Source of the DNA: Strongylocentrotus droebachiensis
Lineage: Eukaryota; Echinodermata; Echinoidea; Camarodonta; Strongylocentrotidae
Reading direction: 5' to 3'
DNA: 64,000 nt
Assembly: GCA_035222895.1 (NCBI GenBank)
Contig: JAVYIG010000163.1
Span: 558,001-622,000 of the forward strand
Shown one piece after another: positions 1 through 15,000 of this stretch. Position numbers and translations under genes: made by a program. Every line of letters begins with the position of its first letter. Positions within the stretch are counted from its first letter, which is position 1. The notes below the pieces were generated by a model. That model saw only the letters and a list, made by a program, of their open reading frames with translations. It was not told where the DNA came from and did no database searches.

Positions 1-44
1 ACGCTGACCCTTCTCTCAATGAACTGCTTGTCTACTACCTCAAG
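1..44 (+). CDS. KIF13: KIF13 exon, N-terminal edge of FHA domain (cut by window)
   Basis: Encodes ADPSLNELLVYYLK after two bases of a split or cut codon, then donor GTAAGA. The LNELLVYYLK string is the hallmark entry into the KIF13 FHA domain. The 5' edge of the exon lies outside the window. Confidence 0.88.
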
Positions 45-3000
45 GTAAGAGCTGCAGATGTTCACGCTCTTTGCATCCACGATATAATCAGGATCTTAAA
101 GCCTATCTGCACTAGTTTAGCCAGGAGGGATCAGACCTCCCTGTGTGGTCACTGGCAGGTGGCTATTTCATCAAATCAGCTCTCAATTAACATAAGAAAA
201 AGGGGACCACGGGGACCAATGCTCACTGATTAGGCATTGTTTGCTATATAGAGGGTGCAAGTAGCTACAAGTAGTGCAGTCCCTCTTTAAAGGAACCGGA
301 CTAATCAATAAAATATTTTGTTCTGTATGTGTGGAGTTTCATGCTGCTCTACAATATTAAAAGTGCAATCAGACAATGGCCCAAACAATGCTGGTACGTT
401 TAAAAGTGATGGGCATTTTTTTAATTTGTAGATTTTCAATTTTCTTTGTCATATGTACAGTGAAAGATCGTAATGAACATGTACTGTAGCTGCTACAAGT
501 GAGTTGCAATTATTGTGCAAAACTTGATTATTTTGTTTTATCCTTACTTTCTTTGTCTTCATGTAGGATCACAATGTAGCTGGGAGGGCTGACGAGGAGA
601 CACAAACAGATATCCAGCTAAATGGACTGGGCATCATGCCTAGACATTGTACCATTGATGTAGAGAATGACATCGATGTCTACATCTCGCCATGTGAAAA
701 TGCAAAGTAAGATTGATTTGTTTGAAAGATTTTCTTAAAAGGCTGTCTCAGATGGCAATCTTGTTTTATCTCATCTATTTTAATGTTTGATACAGTTTAT
801 TATTGTTTCATTCAAGGAGTCAGAGGTTTCCATTAATAGTTTCAGTCTTTAAATCTCTTAAATTATTCAAACTCTGAAAAAAAAACTGTATACATTTTTA
901 ACACCAGTGATGAATTTGGAGATCAGATCATGGTTTAGTCAATATACAGCAATGAAAATTACAAGAGAAAACAAAATATATCCAATTTACACCGATTTGT
1001 GTTGCAGTTTCAAATAACCTTGAAGGAAAAAAAAAGACTGTAAAATGATTGATAGTGATATGGGAGAAATTTAATCTTGTAATATACTATGATTGATGGA
1101 TATTAACAAGCAATCTGTACATTGGAATTTTAATTAGAAATATAGGAGTGAAATTCACAATATGAATGACAGGTGTGGAGGTGTAATCTACAATCTTATT
1201 GATTTGGAATGTGGGATGAGGGATGGGTGTTGTTAATTACAGGAAGGGATGTTCATTACAGGAAGGGTAGTTTGTTGCATACTTCTCAAGTCATGACCTC
1301 TGTGGTAGGGGGCTTCACAAAAGTAGTTCATGGTTTTTAGAGGTCAAATGTGTTTCAATCAATCCAATTTGTGATTTGGTTGATTTATAGCAGGGGAGAA
1401 ATTGTATTAAGTGGAGAGTTTCATCGCTCTAATTTCATGCAATGTCTTTCGTGAGTAATAGCAGAAAGTGGTCAATAGTTCAGTAAATTTAGTAAGAGGC
1501 ATATTGAAGATGCAGTCACATTAATGTTATAGTTAAAATGAACCATTGTTTTGAAATCATCTGTTATATTTAAATGATTTAAGTGTCATTTAATATGATT
1601 AATTTGAAATCTCTGTTAAACACTTTCTTATGTAATGTTTTTCTCTTCAAGCTAGCAAGGATAGAATAGATAATTTCATAGATAATAGATAATGAATATG
1701 ATGATTCATGTGATCTATGTGTTCTACATGGAAAGTTTGTGGCTACCTTCTTATAAAGTAAAAATAGAGAGGGAGACTAATGGTCTATTATTTTTGTTAG
1801 GGTATATGTCAATGGAAGTGCTGTGACAAGTAAGACATCGTTGAGGCATGGAGACAGGATACTTCTAGGCAACTATCATTTCTTCAGGATAAACTGTCCA
1901 AGAGCTCCTGGAGTTGGTAAGAAATTATGGTATATATGTGATGGTGTTTGCATTAGATGGATAGATGAATATATATATATGTATGGATGGATGGATGGTA
2001 AGATAGATGGAGGTTAGAGGGGGTGATGAAGGGAAGAACTGATGGATGGATGGATGATTCGATGGAGAGAGGGTGGGAGCAATGAATAGATTATGAATGT
2101 ATGAATAGATCGATGGAAAGATGAAGAGATGGATGAGGTATGGTGAGGAATGAATAAAGTAGTGGATAGTAAATGGATGTATGGATAGGTTGATTATTTG
2201 AATGGATCTATTGACTGATAAATAATTGAAGGGTGAATGAATTGTTAAATAGATGATGAGGGCAAAAGAAGCCAGAATAGGGTCGCCTGAAACGGTAGAT
2301 AGTTTAAAAGATAAGGTCAAGTTCTGGGAGAGGTAAACATAATTTGTGAGTGTTTTCATTGTTATTATGCTAGTGTGAAAGAACATCGAAGGAAAAATGT
2401 TCCCTGAAAAGCGTGGCTCTTCAAATTCTAAGTATGACATGTAACGACTTAAAAATGAGGACCTCATTTTTATGCCACAGGTTTATGTAGTCCCATATAC
2501 ATCTTTCTGTGTACAGTGCTTGTTACTTTTACCAAGAGGGCCAAATTACTTATCATTGTGATAATCCCAGAACCTTGCAGTACACACCAATACTTATATC
2601 CTACATGATCAACTTTTTCTGATCGATTCCACACCGTTTCTTTCACGATGCAATCGCATGACCTTAACTCAACTTTATCTTTAAATGTTTGTGATTATTT
2701 TGTATTTTCTTTTCTCATTTTCTTCATAGGATCAAGTGGAACAACAACCCCTGAGCCTGTCGCCCAGCCAGTGACAGAAAGCTTTGACTTTGATTATGCA
2801 CAGAATGAAGTCATGATGCAAGAACTACACAATGGTAAGCAGCACAATAAAACAGAAGTCAAAATAGTAAATTTATGTACCTGTCAAGTGCCAACTGCTA
2901 GTCTACAATTACAAAATGAAATACTTTCATTCACAACTACAGTATATGGAACATTTCTATTGATGAAAGGATAACTCATAAATGTTACATTTTTACATCT

Positions 3001-6000
3001 TTAACCATTGATTAATTGTGTTTAATATTGGGCTGTATGAAATTCATTACATAAAATGTGACCAGGTAAAAATTTTGATGGCAACTACATGCAGTTGATA
3101 TATATTCAAATCTTTGCCTATAAATGAAGATTTTGTTTGTTTACAGCTTTCTCTTTACATGGATAAAAATCAAAAACTCCTATTAGAAGTTTTGGCACAG
3201 ATGGAAAGAATTGGGTTTGAATAACTTCTGTAATTCTTTCTATTCATCGTATACATCCCCTCTTTCACTAGACCCTGTACAAGCTGCCATGAAGCTCATA
3301 GAAGTCCAGCACCAGAAGGACAAAGATGGCGCCCTATTCAAGCAGCGGGAGGCTTACGAGCAGGAGCTGGCTGCACTGAAGCAACAGCTGGTTCCAAAGA
3401 ACTCCTCAGGTCACCACCAACCTAACAGCAGACAGGAGGACAGGAGGATAGAAGATGAAGGAACTCAGAGCCAGAGTGGGGATGGGTCGTCGTTAGGGAT
3501 AGGGTCATCGCTAGGGGTGGAGCCTTATGAGGAGTGGAGCGAAGACAGGTCAGTGAAGATAGATTTTAGGTCATGAAATGTGTGTGTAGTTGATAAAAGG
3601 TGTATTCACTTTAGATGGGTAATTAGCATGTTCATGCCAAAATAAAGGGGTTTTCTTTTATTTTATTAAACATTTGAAAGATTCCCTTCATGTGTTACGT
3701 ATTTCTGATACAAATTAGCATTTAACTTGGTGTGCTAACTTGACAACTTCATACATTGCCCCCAATTGTGGAAATCTGCTTTGCACCAGCATTAAATTGC
3801 CTAATGGTTGTTGCCTACTGAGCTAGCGACTCTTCTAAGTACCGGTATGCACAAGTGTAAAAATTTTATTCATTTTTATTTTATTAGTTTGTCTCATAAC
3901 AATTTTTTAAACCCACTGATTTTTAAAATTATATACACTTTACAAGTATTTGTCCTTGCTAAGTCAGTTGATGAACTCTAAATGGCTTTTTTTTCTCCCT
4001 AGGGATGATATGTTCAGACAGAGTCTCGCCAAGCTGAGAGAAGACGTTGTCAAGGCAAACGCCCTGATCAGAGAGGCCAACTTCCTGGGGGAGGAAATGG
4101 GTAAACAGACAGAGTTCAGAGTCACACTACAGATACCTGTCTGTAACCTTACTCCAAATAGAAAGGTAGCTCTCCTATCACTTGCTTCTACTCCCATAGG
4201 TTTGATGTATTGCTGTCTACATTTCTTGTGAATTGAGAAAATGAGAAAATCAGTTTGTATTGCTAATTGATCTTTCATAAAGCAACTGAAACAACATCAG
4301 CAAGTAAAGCTGCATAAAATATTTCCTTTAAATCTTGGTTGAGGTTTCAAGTACAAGTTAACAAAAAATACCAATATGACAGTAGATAAATGATCAATGA
4401 ATTCTTATGTACAGGTGTATTTTCATATTTAAATTTCCCTTTCAACTTCAGTTTTATTTGCAAGAAAGGGAAATGCCAAAAGTCAGATAATCAACATTAT
4501 CAATTTTAAAAGGCATTACTAAAACCTGAAGCAAGTACATCAAGATAAATATTAATATTCTTTGTATAGTTGTTCAGTAATAGATACTTTCAGAGTACAT
4601 TCACAAGTATCTTTTATGTAATCTGGATAAAAGATAACATAACATTTTTGATAGACAGCCTATGCTTTACAAGTGTTATACATTTTTACAATCATTTCTT
4701 CTGTGCTGAATTAATGGCATGACTTTTCTTACCTTTGATTTGATTGGTCAGAGAGGAGCCATAGTGAGTGAACCGGCCATTCAGGTGAAGCGTAAGGACA
4801 GAGGGACACAGATCTGGTCTGTGGAGAAGCTAGAGAATAAGATCATTGATATGCGTGACATGTACAACGATAGGAAAGACAAAGGCATTCCACTAAAGGT
4901 GAGGCTTATACATGGATGATAATAATCTAGCACTGAATAGGAATCTTTCTATGTGCTTTGAAGATATTTATGTATGTGAACATTTTTATTGAAAGATAAA
5001 GATTGCATTTTTTTGTTTATGTTTTTGAAGAATTTCAGACATTGAACCATGTTGTTTTGCTGTACATCCGTGTAGTAAGAGGAAAATGCATAGGACTTCT
5101 TTTGACATGAGAATTTGATTTTTTTTTGGGCAAAATATCTTGACTCTGGTTTTTATTTTGATTCTTTCTTTCTTTTTTACATGGGGGAGGGGGTGTTACA
5201 TGTATATGTGTCCTTTGTCTCATTCCTAAATGTAAATCTACATTTTATAGGAATAAAACAAGGAAGGACTGCCTTACAATACTCATATTTGTGAATAAAA
5301 TCTGTGGTTTACATTAACTGAACAGGAATACCCCAGTCACATTAAGGCGAGAAACAACAGATCAACAAAGACAGGAGAAAAAAATACCCAAAATGTTGTT
5401 AAGATTCTGTGGATTAAAATCCAGTTTGGGGTCTATATTGTAGTGTAACTTGGGTATACAATTAACCCCCGGTAATTAAATGTACATAAGTACAGATTCA
5501 CTCCTATTTGTGAAAAACAGAGTATTGATATAATATATTGATTCTGTTTATGTATTCCTGCTACACTCAAAAGGATGAAGAATCTGAATCACTTCGCAAG
5601 CTCTCCTTCTTTGAGTCACAGGTACACTTTTCATCCCTTACTCTTCCTTTTCCCATCATAGATTATATCCTAGTCAGACACATGTATGTACGTGTAATTG
5701 TATGAGATAAAGATGGACACTTTTAAATTATTTATATATCTTTTCTGGCTATGTTTGTCAAATCCTGTAGATTAAAAATCTAGAAGGGCATATTTTAATA
5801 AGCATCCTTAAAATGCATCAAGATACTCAGAGAATTCTTCACGTTTTTGAGTAATTAATCTTTTTCCTACTTTTAGTGGTGCAGCTAAATATCTACATAT
5901 GGATTCAAATGTATTTGACATCCTCTATAAAATGAAAACCTACATATATATAACCTGATATACCTGTATGTTGAAGGGGAAAAAAGGATTACAAGTTAAG

Positions 6001-9000
6001 CATGAAAAATATATATGTCGCTCTCAGAAACAGTTTAAAGATTTTATTTAGAGATTAAAAATAAAATGGCTTCATGACTTTGTTTTACTTGCCTCTGCTG
6101 GCTCTCCGTTGGCTACATGTAGGACTCACTTGCGTCTCCAATGTCTCTTCTACCATTGTCATTACCACTGTCCAAGGTTTGAGACCCAGTCTTACATCCA
6201 TGTCTAGTCTGCATGTTATGTTGCCTGTGTACACTGTATCATGCATTTGTAGAGACTAGAGAGTTGAGAGTTAAGTCATTAATGATTTGGGAAATGTCTG
6301 AGGGTTTAGAAACAAAGGATTACATTGAAGAGCAATGCAGATTATTGCTTATCAGAAATGAAGAGAAAAGCTTGAAAAAACTTTTGTAGAGAATGAGAAG
6401 GAATAGAAACTTTGAGTGAAGGATATTGAGGAGATTTAAAAGGAGAGAACAAAAATTGAAAATGGGCTAGGGGAAAATAAGAGGTCAAAAATGGAGGAAT
6501 AAATTGAAGGAGACAATTAGGTAGAATAGGAAAAGTGTTATAATCCAAGAGGATAGATAGAGAAAAGTACAACAGTGAAGTAATCGATATTTGAATATTG
6601 AAGAATCGTGTTAACTATTCCATGATCTTTAAGTTTATACAGCATGTTTACCTTTGATGATGGTGTTATAGTATCAGTTGCATGATTGTGATTGTATGAA
6701 ACTACTTCATTTTTTTAATATAAAAAAATTAAAAAACGCTTGTGACCATTCAACAATATGCCTATAGCCTTGTGATCCAACATTTGCCTCTGCAATATTT
6801 GCTCAGGGCAGTAAAGCGGGACGTTTTGAGAGGATAATGTACAAGTGTATTTACTCCTGACTCAGTTTATTTCAAATTGACTGAAAGAATATGAAGAGGT
6901 TCTCATATTGAAGCTGTAAATTATAATAATATTAACAATAAATGCTTATGAAGCACACTTATCTAATATCTTACTCAAGGCGCTGTTCAAAACAAAATGC
7001 ACAAATCTTTCTCCAGCATTTAACAGCATAATGTCATTTAATAGTAACTCTGAGTAAATAAAAGCTTTTTACCATGGTTCTGAAGGTTTCTAAGCATGGA
7101 ATTTTTTATGAAGGTCACTTGGCAACTTGTTCCAGAGGATGGCTTATTCAATGGCTTATAGTCTTTTAAAGATGTACTAAGTTTAATTAACTTGGTTTCA
7201 CATAGTCCACTGATTATGGAGTGCCACGTGTCATGCTCTTTATTTCATACATATTATTTGATTCTGTAACGCATTGAGTAAACCAAATTAATCCAGTCAT
7301 AAAACAAGATTGAGAAAAGCAGTTTCTCAATTTGTTTCTTCTTGTAGTTACAGAATTAAGATTAATTTATGGGATGAAGAGTTTAACATGTGGCTCTCCA
7401 TATAAACTAGTGAACTAACTATTTTATTTGACGTTTCAATTAAACTTAAATGCTTTCATGAAGGCAGTCAAATGTACTGTGCACATGTCTGTAACTACAC
7501 AACCGTGTGCATGGAATTTAAAGATACATTTATAGATATTGTGATTAATGTTTGCTGACTTGTATTTATTCTATTCATGCGCAAGGTGTACTAGTCAAAA
7601 TCATGTAGTCATTTGTTGACAGCTGTATGTGTGTTTATACCATCAAGTAGTTGACAGGATTTATCTTCACTTCATTACATTGAAGCATGCATGTAAATCT
7701 TTGAAAAAACAGTTTTCTTTGTGTAGATTAAGTGAAAATGCTGATATATTTTAGGATATTTTTTTTCCTTTCATTTTGATATCTTTAAACACATTATAAA
7801 TGTAGCTGCCAATGTCTTTCTCTGATTACATGTACATGTACATGCTTTTAACCTATTGCCAGTAGCGTAATGTGCAGCTATAACAAGGCTCCACACTAAA
7901 TTTCTTTTCAGACGGTCCACACATTTGTAAGAGCTGTATTCAGCCCTACCCCCCCCCCCCCCCCACACCCCCCTCCAGCAAAACTATAAAATGTTGGAGC
8001 CTGAAGTTAGAGCACTAATATCAGGCACCTGTTAGGTTCAAGCTCTGTTTGATAAGTTTGTATACGTGTAGATCTCTTAAAAATCAATAGCCTTCCATGC
8101 ATGTGTGTGAATCAAATTACTGTAACTCTGCATTGTGTGGAGTGCACTATTTCCATGTACTGTTTATATTGTTTACTTGAAATTCTTTACAATGCAACAT
8201 TTTGTTAGTTCTAAACTTGGTATAAATTTGCTTATTGTATTTCTTTAGTGCATAGATACCTGTTTGTTGTTTACTTCATTTGTTTACATTCTACCAGTAT
8301 TTTTATGGCAATTCAATTTTTTTATTCAATGTACATGTACAAGTAGTCTTTTGGTCCTGGTATTAATGCAATATATATTCTTCCAGGATCTAAACTAAGA
8401 TTTCCCTATTTTGGATTGAAATACATGTAAGCAAACATTTGCTGAATAAATTTACCATTAAGAGAAGATGTTTGAAAGGTGAGTAGTCGGCCAAAAAACA
8501 TGCGAAATTTGGTCGATCAGCTGTACATGTATATGTACATGTACATGTAGATCACTAGAATTTGAAGTCCCATTTTCGCATGTATTTTCATTGTAAATTA
8601 TTATGAATGAGTTTGAAGAATATTTTATACCTGAGTGAAAAACAGATTAGAATGACATTCACCCAATTTCTCTACCATTGCTCATCGTTTTGTTTCAATT
8701 AACAATCATACTTTGTTTCTGATATCTAATTCATTTAATTTTCTACATTTCTTACCCATGGCTTTCCTCAAAAAGGACCAGAATTTGACAGTTCCTGTTC
8801 CAAGCAATGCTCAGACCCCCTCTCCAGCATCAGAGGTGACCTTTGACCTTTATATTTGACCTCTCATTTGACCCCTAGTGTTGCTGTGTCACCTGCACCC
8901 ATCCTGTAGATGCATGCACCTGCCCTGTTGTAGTCCCACTCATCCGCTTTCCAGTTTCCTTTATGTCTGTCTGTCTTGTTGACAATCAACTCAATTGCAT

Positions 9001-12000
9001 TTCTTGATGGTTTTCCCTATGTTATACATGTACAATGTTATGAAATTGAATACTGTACAACAGGACCCCCGTCTTACAAAGAGTTGATATCAATCGCAAC
9101 TATGTAAATAAGAGATGGGGAAACTGCATATTTGCGATTGATTGGAGGACTTGCGATTGATTTGGATCAATTGCAACTCTTTGTAAGACGGCGCCCAGTT
9201 CTCTTGTACAGTGTACCCTGCTGCTGTGAGTGGCATGTACATGTACATGTACATGTACTTGAATTCGCTTTTTGCAAAGGAAGTATACACATAACTTACA
9301 CAGCCTTGGAAATGCGCTAACTGCAAATGTATCCCTTTCTTACTCTATTTAAAGATATACATGTAACTTGTTTGTATCACTCATATCAACTTTATTAACT
9401 CTTGGGCAACTTCTAACAAATTTAGAAAATGTCACAGTCAATGTTATGCAGTGTGGTTTATCTTATGGATATTGAAACAATTTCAAGAGAGAAATTCAAT
9501 TGAAATAATCTTGTGTGCAGATTGTTGATTACTAAAGCAAATGAAAGTGAATGGTTATTATAAAGATGACAGTAAAGTACACTGTACCTTGATTCACTGG
9601 ATTTCTTCTTTCTTCCTTTTTTAAACATTATTTTGCACAAGAGAGGGCTAAAACAAGTTATTGAGGGGATCTTGCTCTTACTGAGAAGGATTTGGACACT
9701 AAAAATACCTCGCATGGGTTTTCAAAGAAAGTGGTTGAACTCTAATGATTTTTGCCCTTTCTTTCTGTGTTGTCTTCCAAAGACCTCTCCGACTTTATAG
9801 ATGGTATGAAATAAGTGTGTTTATAAAATGTATATTAATTTTGTATGTGTTCCCTAAACACTACTGTATGTACAACTATTCTGGCATTGTTTGTAATGTA
9901 CGATTTATTGCATGTTGTACTTTCCAAGTTTTACATTTACACTTAAGCCTTGCTCAGGCATTAGTGGTATGATAGAAAAGAAGTCCTCGGTTAAAGTAAA
10001 TTAAATCAGTATAATGCCCTTCTTACACTCTGGATCTTGTAATACTGAAATCAATGAGTATGTAAGGGCAATTCATGTTTTTCTTGTTCTTCTTTTATTT
10101 TTTAACTTCTAAATTAAGTGTTGCCATTCATTAACTTGTCATTTTGCCACGGCTGTTTTGAGGCAGTTTACCATGTCCTCATATCTTCAGTGAGTCTTAC
10201 TAGTAATATGCCCCATGATTTGTTGAACATTGGGTACCTCCATTTGGACATTAGGTGCCTCCATAATGACATTTGTTGTGATGTACATGTACGATATATA
10301 TTGTTTCACTGCTTTCCAATTTTGACACGTGCTTGTACTCTTGTCCTTGTTCACACACACCATCATTCTACATTCACATGTTTGCACAGATCGACGTGAC
10401 ATGCTTACATGATGCTAGATTAGGAGTGGAAACATTTTCCAACATGTATGCTTTGTGTTCCCATGCTAAGATCTGGGCCCCGTCTTGCAAAGAGTTGATA
10501 TCAATCACAACTATGTGCATAAGAGAAAGGAGACTGCAAACTTGTGATTGATTGGAGGACTTACGATTGATTTGGATCAGTCGCAACTCTTTGTAAGACA
10601 GGGCCCAGAATTTATAGGACTTTAAATGTGAACATTCTTCAATTGACTATACCGAATTCCATACATGCATATTATCTCATGTATACAGTGTAGCTTCTGC
10701 ATGGTTCTAATTGGTAGTCTAAACCTATAACAAATTGTTTTTCAGCTCTTTAACTATACAAAATCTGCTTTTGTACCAGAGCACTGTTTGTCAAGCTCTC
10801 TTTTGTTATTTCAGAATGGAAACCCTTCATAAAACACTTTTTTTCTCATGAAAATATCTTTAAATCATGTTTCTTCTTTTTTTGTGGTGTAATTTTTAAC
10901 TATTTTAGGATGAGGATCCATTCTACGAATCCCAAGAAAATCACAGCCTCATCGGGGTTGCTAACGTCTTCCTAGAAGTATTATTCCATGATGTGAAACT
11001 CAACTATGGTGTACCAATCATCAGTCAGCAAGGAGAGGTATGGATATTTCTTGAAATATAAATTATATTACTTAAGCCTGTTCGTCATGTAAATGCTAGT
11101 ATAAAGTCAGTAATGTCAGTAATCCTTGAAGTCTTATTCTATGATGTGAAACTTAATTATGGTGTAGTAAACAAGTAGATGTACATGTATGGATTTATAA
11201 CAATGATACGATTTTAATGTGCAGTTTTGTGTGATATTAATATTACAACAAAGAGATTATTGGTACTGTAAAATTGAAGAATACCACTGCTATTTTACAA
11301 CAAATTAAGTTGTTGTTAATTTGCTCTACGACTTTCTGATAACCAATTGTTGATAGAGCAACTATGTTTGCCTAAATGCCTATGTAATGTAGTACACATT
11401 GAGACATTTTCAAAAGAGTATGCAGTGGTCAGTTTTCTTCAAAAGGCAAATTGCTGGAAATGTTAGGTCATACTGCCACAACAATAAATACGCCTACCGT
11501 ATGAACTCAGCTCTAGACTATGAAAATCGTCCAATGTAGTTTGCTTTTGTTTATAATGATGACCGACCTGAAATCAAGACAAAAAATAATTGCCTGCCAA
11601 GAGTCCCAAGGACATAGGCATTAATATCTTTGTCAATAGTTTAGCGCTTTTGGCACTGGACTTAGAAAATAAGAGTCTCAGGAGAGTGACATACTAACTG
11701 CTTCATTAGGGGGAGGGGTTGGCTGTCGGTGTATCTATGGTCAGAATCGTACAGGAGATACGATGTGGAGGGAATATTTGGTTTAGATCTTAAGAATTAA
11801 TTACTTTCTCCTTCAAACAGGTTGCTGGGAAACTGAACATAGAGATCCAAAGGATAAGTGGGTCTATACCAGATGTGAATGCAGACCAGGAGTCCACCAC
11901 CTCCAATGGTAGTTCAGGGGGGTCAGAAGAACCGGAAGAGCCTGACCCTGAGGGTAGTCTAGCGGTAGGAGCACCTCTCACATGCAGGGTGAGTATTCTC

Positions 12001-15000
12001 TCGTCTTTCCCCAGTGGCAAGGTCTGGGTTCACCTATTTAAAGCTCCACTGCACTGCTTATAGCTACTTGCGCCCTCTATATAGCAAACAATGCCTAAGC
12101 GGTGACCATTGGTCCCCCATGGTCCCCTTTTTCTTATGTTAATTGAGAACTGATTTGATGAGATAACCACCTGTCAGTGACCATGCAGGGAGATCTAATC
12201 CCTCCAGGCCAAACTAGTGCAGATATGCTTTAAGGGGCTCTGACATCATGGAGGTTGGGTGGAAGGGGGGGGGGGATTCTTAGTGGATGAAATGGATGAA
12301 ATTCAAATTAAGAAGGCCGTGTATCCTACCCACTCAAAAGTTATTCTGATACCTTTTGGAATTGTGTTTATCAATATTGCAATTGTTTATTTCCATTTGT
12401 TAATTCAGTTGTAGATTTACACCAGTGAAAAACAAATTTCTGAATGAGCAATAAATATTCCTTTTCGATTTCAATTTCATTGATTGGGGTGTGACAGAGC
12501 GTCCTATCATCTTTTCATGTTGCTTATGGTTATGGGTTAATATGGTCTTTATTTAGTACAATGTACTTTATATCATGTAATGTTTTTGATCTGTATCCAA
12601 AGTCAGTTCATGTACCTGATATTCAGAAACTAAACTTTACTATCTTTCATCTTCTTATCCACAGTTAAAAATCAAAGAAGCATACGATCTACCCCTGAGT
12701 CTAGCACATTTTGTCTTCTGCCAGTATACATTTTTTGCTAAGGATGGTCCAACTGTAGTCCCACCCTATATCAACCCTGATGTGGATGATGAGCCTGGAA
12801 GGGGTCCTGAAGCTATGAAGGGAGTGATGAAGTTCAACCATACTAAGGTACAAACAATGGATTACTTTGAATCTGTTGCTAATTTGAGTCTGCTATATTA
12901 CAGGCACAGTAATATATGGTTGTAAAAGGCATTTTATTGCTGTGTGTTTGTGTGTATACAGCAAACTATATTTTTCTTATGATCTACTTTACTTTAAAAT
13001 ATTTTCGCAATTCAGTTGAGATTCCAACTGTGTCAATGTGAATATTTCAAGAAAAGAGTGTAACTTGTTATTGTTAAATTAACCATATCGTTAATTATAA
13101 GTTTGTAGTAAAAAAAAAAAATTCTCACTTTTTGAAGATTTGTATGAATAAAAAAAAAAATATATGAATTGTCAAGTATTATACAATGCAGAAGAGCCTA
13201 TTAGTATTTGCCTTGTATGAGAGACAAATGTTGAGGTCAGACATCCATGTACAATTTTACGAAAAGACCATGAGGCAAGAAATTTGAAATTACAATTAAC
13301 TTAAGTTATTCTTGTGTCTCGTCAGAGACAGTACTGAATGTTCTTACTCACATCTTCAAATACGTATTAAGGTATACATGACTTATTCTTATCTCCTGTA
13401 GGAATTCACAGTGAACGTGACGGAGGAGTTCATAGAGCACGCCCTTGAGGGGTCACTAGCTGTAGAGGTCTGGGGTCATAGGGTCGGCAACCACGGCCTC
13501 GTTTCCAAACCTGGCTGGGAAATCGACAGCCTACATTCCAAGTCCAGATCGCTGGCCGATCGGTAAGAGTTTGTTAGAAGGGTTGCATGATACTTACTCC
13601 TGGGAAACTTGCCCCACAGTCATTTTCCTACATAAGCCAAATTTTTAATTTCACTCTTGGACCCAACATTATACCTAAATGTAACCCTAATCCTAAAACT
13701 ATCCATAAACCTATCCTAAAACCAAGTTGCAACTCTTACCCTAAACCTAAAAGACAACCAAAACCTTATACCGAAGCCGGGAGCATTTGTTGCCTGAAAA
13801 AAATTTGGATCGATGTTTCATCCGTTCTTGAACCTGAACCATCATATTGTACTGTGTCTGTGGCAATGTTTTTGTTGTTTGCTTTGTGTTTCGTTTGTTG
13901 GAACCCTATTTAAATTTATGATGTTTTGCTTGCAAGTCGGTCAACTGTGTATTGCATCTTGTGAAAATATTTCTTACATGCATGTACCCATTTCATTATA
14001 TTCTTTGCTTGCCAAATGCCCCTATGCATAAAGAGTTATTGTTAGTCTGTCAGTCTTCAGAAATAGAAATTGCAAAATATCACATACGTTAAATTACATT
14101 AAGTTCCTTCAGGAACAGGTTTATATATCAAGTTCTAACACCAAGTATCTCAAGACCCACCCTCTCAAAGTTATTTATTTTCCAAACGATAATTTTTGTA
14201 GACAATAATCACATACAAACGATGCCAGGAAATCGCCCCAAAGAAATATAAATTCTGTTTATGGGTTCTCCTCTTTAGTTTAAACAAAAAAGTTAACCTA
14301 CCCTCCCCACCAAAACAAAGATGCAAAGAACATGTCAGACTAACGAACAGAGTGTGCAGGACAAAAAATCAGTCACATTACTCAAAGTGATTCTGCAATA
14401 GAGTACCGAAGCTGTGACGTCATAAAAATCTATTTTTATATTTTCTCAATTTTTTCTTCATTTTCCGAAAGAGCATCAAAAATAATGTCCAATTGTCGAA
14501 AACCAATTGAATATGTTAAGTATTGGCTGATATATGACCATCTGAATGAATATATTTCCTATAGGAACTCAGTGTTATATGCTCTGGCTCCTAATGGTTA
14601 GATGGTCATATCTCAGCCAATACTTAAAATATTCAATTGGTTTTTCGACATTTGGACATTATTCGTAATGCTTTTTCGGGAAATGAAGAAAAAGTTGAGA
14701 AATTCTAAAAATAGAATTTTTATGACGTCACACTTCACCACTCTAAAGGAGGCATATAAAAAGATAAGTTCAGTGTAACGCATTCACAAATGGCCTTACA
14801 AAAATATCAATACAAAAGTCAGCTAAGCTGGGATTGATCATAACTCTATGTGCCTGAGGGCCCATACATCATTCTTTCTTGAGCTGCATTCATTCATATG
14901 TCCCTATCTTATGTGTTAATGTTTTGTCCATTCCTGCATGATTTCTCAATTTAATAGACCAGTGGCTGAGTATGAAAGTTTTGGGTGAGTATTGGATGAG

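Larger units (their letters stand above)
4899..10908. other. Large KIF13 intron
   Basis: About 6 kb, AT-rich. Holds the two candidate mini-exons, a C16 tract at 7951, many TACATGTACATG runs (for example 7831, 8523 and 9235) and two copies of a hairpin element (9063 and 10473). No other gene seen. Confidence 0.7.

Noticed and set aside
1925..2467. 180-codon minus-strand ORF
   Set aside because: Composed of GATG/GATA simple repeat in a KIF13 intron, with no domain.
13680..13760. CCTAAACC/CCCTAA-like stretch as an interstitial telomere
   Set aside because: Too degenerate, with no regular six-base period.
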